From Propionibacteriaceae bacterium (lineage in GTDB: Bacteria > Actinomycetota > Actinomycetes > Propionibacteriales > Propionibacteriaceae): a stretch of 7,935 nt of DNA. Of this stretch, positions 5,502-7,935 are shown piece after piece; the first letter of the stretch is position 1, and the number at the start of each line of letters is the position of its first letter. A model generated the notes under the pieces. That model saw only the letters and a program-made list of their open reading frames with translations, ran no database searches and had not been told where the DNA came from. The stretch is from NCBI GenBank assembly GCA_031265725.1, contig JAISCH010000013.1:1-7935 (forward strand), written 5' to 3'. The position numbers and the translations under genes were made by a program.

Positions 5502-6845
5502 ATGAAGACACGCTTTGGCCGACACCGCAATCTGACGGTAGCCGCACTCTTGGCAACTATTGGTTTAGTTGGCATTGCAGCTTGCTCTGGCGACAACAGT
5601 GGCGGCTCGGAGTCAACTAAGGACGTCACTTTGACGATGCAGTACTCTTTGACTCCCGAGGACGCCCATAAGGTCCTGCAAGACTACGCGGACCAATATG
5701 AGCAAGAAACGGGGGTGACCGTGGAACTCTCATACGTGCCATGGGAAAGCCAGCGCACCACTACTCTCTCCAAGATCGCGTCGGGCCAGGCGCCTGACAT
5801 TCTGCATGGAAATTCCAACCAGGGTTCCAGTGAGTTCGTAGAGATGGGAGCGATGGCCGATTTGACAGACCTGATCTCACCCGAACTCCAAGCCGAACTG
5901 GTGCCAACCGCCTTCGACGAGTTCGGCAGGTTCGGCATTCCATTCGTTCAGTCCCCCGAGGTGGCGATCTTCTACCGTCCGGCAATGTTCGAGGAGGCCG
6001 GTGTGACACCGCCTGATCCCGCCGAGTCCTGGACCTGGGACGAGTTCGTCGAAGCTGCCAAAGCACTCACCAAAGACACTGACGGCGACGGCACCATCGA
6101 TCAGTGGGGATTCGCTGAGCGCGGGCTTGCTGGCTTCATTGCCATGAAGTCGTATATCCCGCATCTGTGGGCTTTCGACGCCGACTTGATCGCACCGGAC
6201 GGCGACGGCTGGAAGTCCGGGCTCGGCACGCCGCAGGCCGAAGCAGCCATTTCAGCTCAGATTGAACTGGTCCGAGACCAGAAAGTGATGCCGCCCAATT
6301 ACATTACTTGGGGACTGGCGGAGGCCCAGAGAGCCTGGGGCGACAATTCGATGGCGATGTTCAACGTCGGCATGTGGTGGGCCTCATCGGTCAACACTGA
6401 ATTTGGCCATGAATACGGCAAGGACTTCGACGTCATGGCATTCCCCGTCGGCGGGGGTGGCTCCGAATTCGCTTTCGCGACCTATGATTATTTCCATATC
6501 CCGCAGACTTCGGACAACAAGGAGGAGGCATACAAGTTCATCGAATGGATCCTGCTCGACCCAAAGCGAACCGCCGATTTCGCGGTGGCCGATTTCAATC
6601 TGCCTCCGACCACAAAGAGCGCTTTGGCGGACGAGCGATTCTCAGAATCGGTGTATCCGCTCTGGTCCGAGCGGTTCGCCCTATGGGCAGACCAATCGCG
6701 TTTCATGCCGGCTTCATCGCAATACGCCGGCCTGTGGACCGAAACCGTGATACCCATCTGGGAAGAGATGGTGACCGGAAGTCGGTCGGTTGAGGACGGT
6801 GTCGCCGTCATGAACGAGGAAGTCACGGCCCTCCTAGGCGGCTGA
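5502..6845 (+). CDS. family 1 extracellular solute-binding lipoprotein of a carbohydrate ABC transporter
   Basis: A 447-residue protein with a lipoprotein signal: positive residues K2-R9, hydrophobic stretch about 11-27, and lipobox I-A-A-C with the anchored Cys at 28, followed by a Ser/Gly-rich linker. The mature part has the pattern of sugar-binding UgpB/MalE-like proteins (bacterial extracellular solute-binding family 1): V-T-L-T-M-Q near 42-47, S-G-Q-A-P-D-I near 94-100, W-T-W-D-E-F near 177-182, and A-Y-K-F-I-E-W near 343-349. D192-x-D194-x-D196-G-x-I-D200 resembles an EF-hand-type calcium loop and is followed by Q-W-G-F. It captures the substrate outside the membrane and hands it to the permeases. 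AAGGAG lies eight bases before ATG. Ligand is unknown; many Trp and Tyr residues suit a sugar ring. Confidence 0.93.
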   Translation: MKTRFGRHRNLTVAALLATIGLVGIAACSGDNSGGSESTKDVTLTMQYSLTPEDAHKVLQDYADQYEQETGVTVELSYVPWESQRTTTLSKIASGQAPDILHGNSNQGSSEFVEMGAMADLTDLISPELQAELVPTAFDEFGRFGIPFVQSPEVAIFYRPAMFEEAGVTPPDPAESWTWDEFVEAAKALTKDTDGDGTIDQWGFAERGLAGFIAMKSYIPHLWAFDADLIAPDGDGWKSGLGTPQAEAAISAQIELVRDQKVMPPNYITWGLAEAQRAWGDNSMAMFNVGMWWASSVNTEFGHEYGKDFDVMAFPVGGGGSEFAFATYDYFHIPQTSDNKEEAYKFIEWILLDPKRTADFAVADFNLPPTTKSALADERFSESVYPLWSERFALWADQSRFMPASSQYAGLWTETVIPIWEEMVTGSRSVEDGVAVMNEEVTALLGG

Positions 6846-6874
6846 ACTTCACGCTGAGCGAATGAGCGCCGGAC

Positions 6875-6908
6875 CGGCGGCGCCGAAACAATTGGTTTCG
6901 CGCCGCCG
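6875..6908 (+). other. strong intercistronic hairpin between binding-protein and permease genes
   Basis: Arms 6875-6889 and 6895-6908 pair over 14 bases with one bulged C (6884) and a five-base AATTG loop. No T-tract follows, so it is not a classic terminator. In sugar ABC operons such structures after the binding-protein gene commonly protect the upstream mRNA 3' end or reduce read-through, giving more binding protein than permease (known for malE-malF type operons; inferred here). Confidence 0.65.
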
Positions 6909-6952
6909 CTCCGAGCAAACCCGACCACGCCGATTTCGGCCAGACCGATGTC

Positions 6953-6963
6953 AAGGAGGTGAT
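6953..6963 (+). promoter_or_regulatory. near-ideal ribosome binding site of the permease gene
   Basis: AAGGAGGTGAT is an eleven-base perfect complement to the 3' end of bacterial 16S rRNA (anti-Shine-Dalgarno region). It sits six bases before GTG 6970, with the AGGAGG core ten bases before it, and decides the start codon. Confidence 0.75.
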
Positions 6964-6969
6964 TAGGCG

Positions 6970-7875
6970 GTGCGAAGCTTCTTCGGCGGACGGCGGACAA
7001 CCTCACGCCGCCATCGAGTTGATCCTTATCCCTATTTGCTCAATGTGCCTGCCGTAGTGGTGTTAGTGATCGTGATCGGCGTACCGCTGGTGAAGGTCGT
7101 CATCATGAGTTTGAGCAACTACAGCTTTATCGGCGACTCGACTTTCACTGGGCTAGACAATTTCATTTATCTGTTTACCAAGGACCGCACCGTCTGGGCG
7201 ACGGTCCGCACCACGGTTGTGTGGACCGTCGTCTCGTTGACACTGGAGTTCCTCTTCGCCCTGATTACCTCCCTTCTCTTGAACAAGATCCGTCACTTGA
7301 AAGGGATCCTCCGGGCTTTGATACTGCTTCCCTGGGTCGTTCCGCCCGTGACGGCGGGATTGGTCTGGAAAACCATCCTGGACTCCGACTCTGGCGTCCT
7401 AAACAACATCCTCGAGGGGCTCGGTCTGCCCGCCCAGCCCTTACTGGCATCTCCGAACCAGGCCATGGCAGCCTTGATCCTAGTGGCGGTGTGGCGGTAC
7501 TCGCCGTTCATGGTGATATCGCTGCTGGCCGGGCTGCAGTCGATTGATCACGAACTCTACGAAGCCAGCGCCCTTGATGGTGCCCGGCCTGCGCAGCAGT
7601 TCTGGCACATCACCTGGCCGTTGCTGCGGCCCGTTGTCCTGGTAGTCGTGGCAATGGGCACGGTTTGGCGGGTCGGCCACTTCGACCTGGTCAACATGAT
7701 GACGGGCGGAGGACCGGCCGGATCGACCGAGTTGCTGTCCACTCTTGCCTATGGCAAGACGATCGACCAGCTCAACGGCGGGGTTGGAGCGGCAGTCGCT
7801 GTCGTGACACTGGTAGTCACGCTGCTGGTCGGTTTCCCCATTTTCCGGCGATTGCTCAAGGAGCGAGGAGCATGA
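6970..7875 (+). CDS. carbohydrate ABC transporter permease, MalF/UgpA type
   Basis: A 301-residue membrane protein with about six hydrophobic spans (roughly 25-48, 80-104, 113-135, 165-188, 222-238, 270-292). The cytoplasmic EAA loop at 197-221 (Y-E-A-S-A-L-D-G-A then W-P-L-L-R-P) is the coupling site for the ATPase in the binding-protein-dependent permease family. Residues 1-18 are Arg-rich and cytoplasmic. The start is GTG behind an unusually strong ribosome site. The gene lies 124 bases after the binding-protein gene and overlaps the next gene by ATGA, so the two permeases are probably made together. No ATPase gene is visible in the window. Confidence 0.94.
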   Translation: MRSFFGGRRTTSRRHRVDPYPYLLNVPAVVVLVIVIGVPLVKVVIMSLSNYSFIGDSTFTGLDNFIYLFTKDRTVWATVRTTVVWTVVSLTLEFLFALITSLLLNKIRHLKGILRALILLPWVVPPVTAGLVWKTILDSDSGVLNNILEGLGLPAQPLLASPNQAMAALILVAVWRYSPFMVISLLAGLQSIDHELYEASALDGARPAQQFWHITWPLLRPVVLVVVAMGTVWRVGHFDLVNMMTGGGPAGSTELLSTLAYGKTIDQLNGGVGAAVAVVTLVVTLLVGFPIFRRLLKERGA

Positions 7876-7935
7876 GGCGCGCTGCCAGCACACTTCGTCA
7901 TTGGCACTGGGACAAAGTCCTTATCTATACCGCCG
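7872..7935 (+). CDS. start of next operon gene, probably the second (MalG/UgpE type) permease (partial)
   Basis: ATG 7872 overlaps the stop of the preceding permease gene (ATGA), with AAGGAG eight bases upstream. Twenty-one codons are visible before the window ends: a basic stretch (M-R-R-A then R-H-W-H-W) leading to D-K-V-L-I-Y-T-A, which looks like the start of a first membrane span. Identity as the partner permease rests mainly on position, since MalF-type genes are normally followed by MalG-type genes. Confidence 0.75.
   Translation, partial: MRRAASTLRHWHWDKVLIYTA

Noticed and set aside
1..7935. CRISPR arrays, tRNA or rRNA genes, insertion sequences
   Set aside because: No spaced direct repeats, cloverleaf-like segments, transposase motifs or terminal inverted repeats were seen on either strand.

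Overview
The window comes from a high-GC Gram-positive-type genome, most likely Actinomycetota. Support for this comes from GTG starts, strong GGAGG ribosome sites, a LacI regulator and lipoprotein of actinobacterial style, and many long shadow frames from GC-rich third codon positions. The genus cannot be told from the sequence.

Layout. Positions 1-667 are a low-value border. They hold the last codons of an unidentified gene, a short 96-residue ORF overlapping its stop (it resembles the C-terminal end of a longer actinobacterial secreted or lipoprotein family), and on the minus strand a frameshifted remnant of an AbrB/SpoVT/MazE-type antitoxin with no toxin beside it. From 668 to the right edge is one coherent catabolic and uptake locus. 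On the minus strand lie an enolase-superfamily enzyme (668-1789) and a LacI-family repressor (1892-2920). After a 432-base divergent intergenic region, the plus strand carries a DHDPS/N-acetylneuraminate-lyase-family enzyme, a second enolase-superfamily enzyme, a solute-binding lipoprotein, an ABC permease and the start of the next gene, probably the second permease (cut by the window edge).

How it works together (inference). The binding lipoprotein and permeases would import a sugar, sugar acid or small oligosaccharide. The two enolase-superfamily enzymes are paralogues, about 54% identical by hand count, with identically placed catalytic residues. They would isomerise, epimerise or dehydrate an acid intermediate, and the Schiff-base lyase-family enzyme would cleave or dehydrate the resulting 2-keto acid. 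The repressor very likely controls both transcripts. Matching operator-like palindromes with a central CG (AGGTAACGTTAACG at 1831 and CGTTAACGATAACG at 3250) sit in the same place relative to -35/-10 elements in front of the minus-strand enolase gene and in front of the plus-strand operon. The substrate is not identifiable from sequence alone. The pairing of two divergently transcribed enolase paralogues with a DHDPS-family enzyme under one repressor is the most interesting content of the window.
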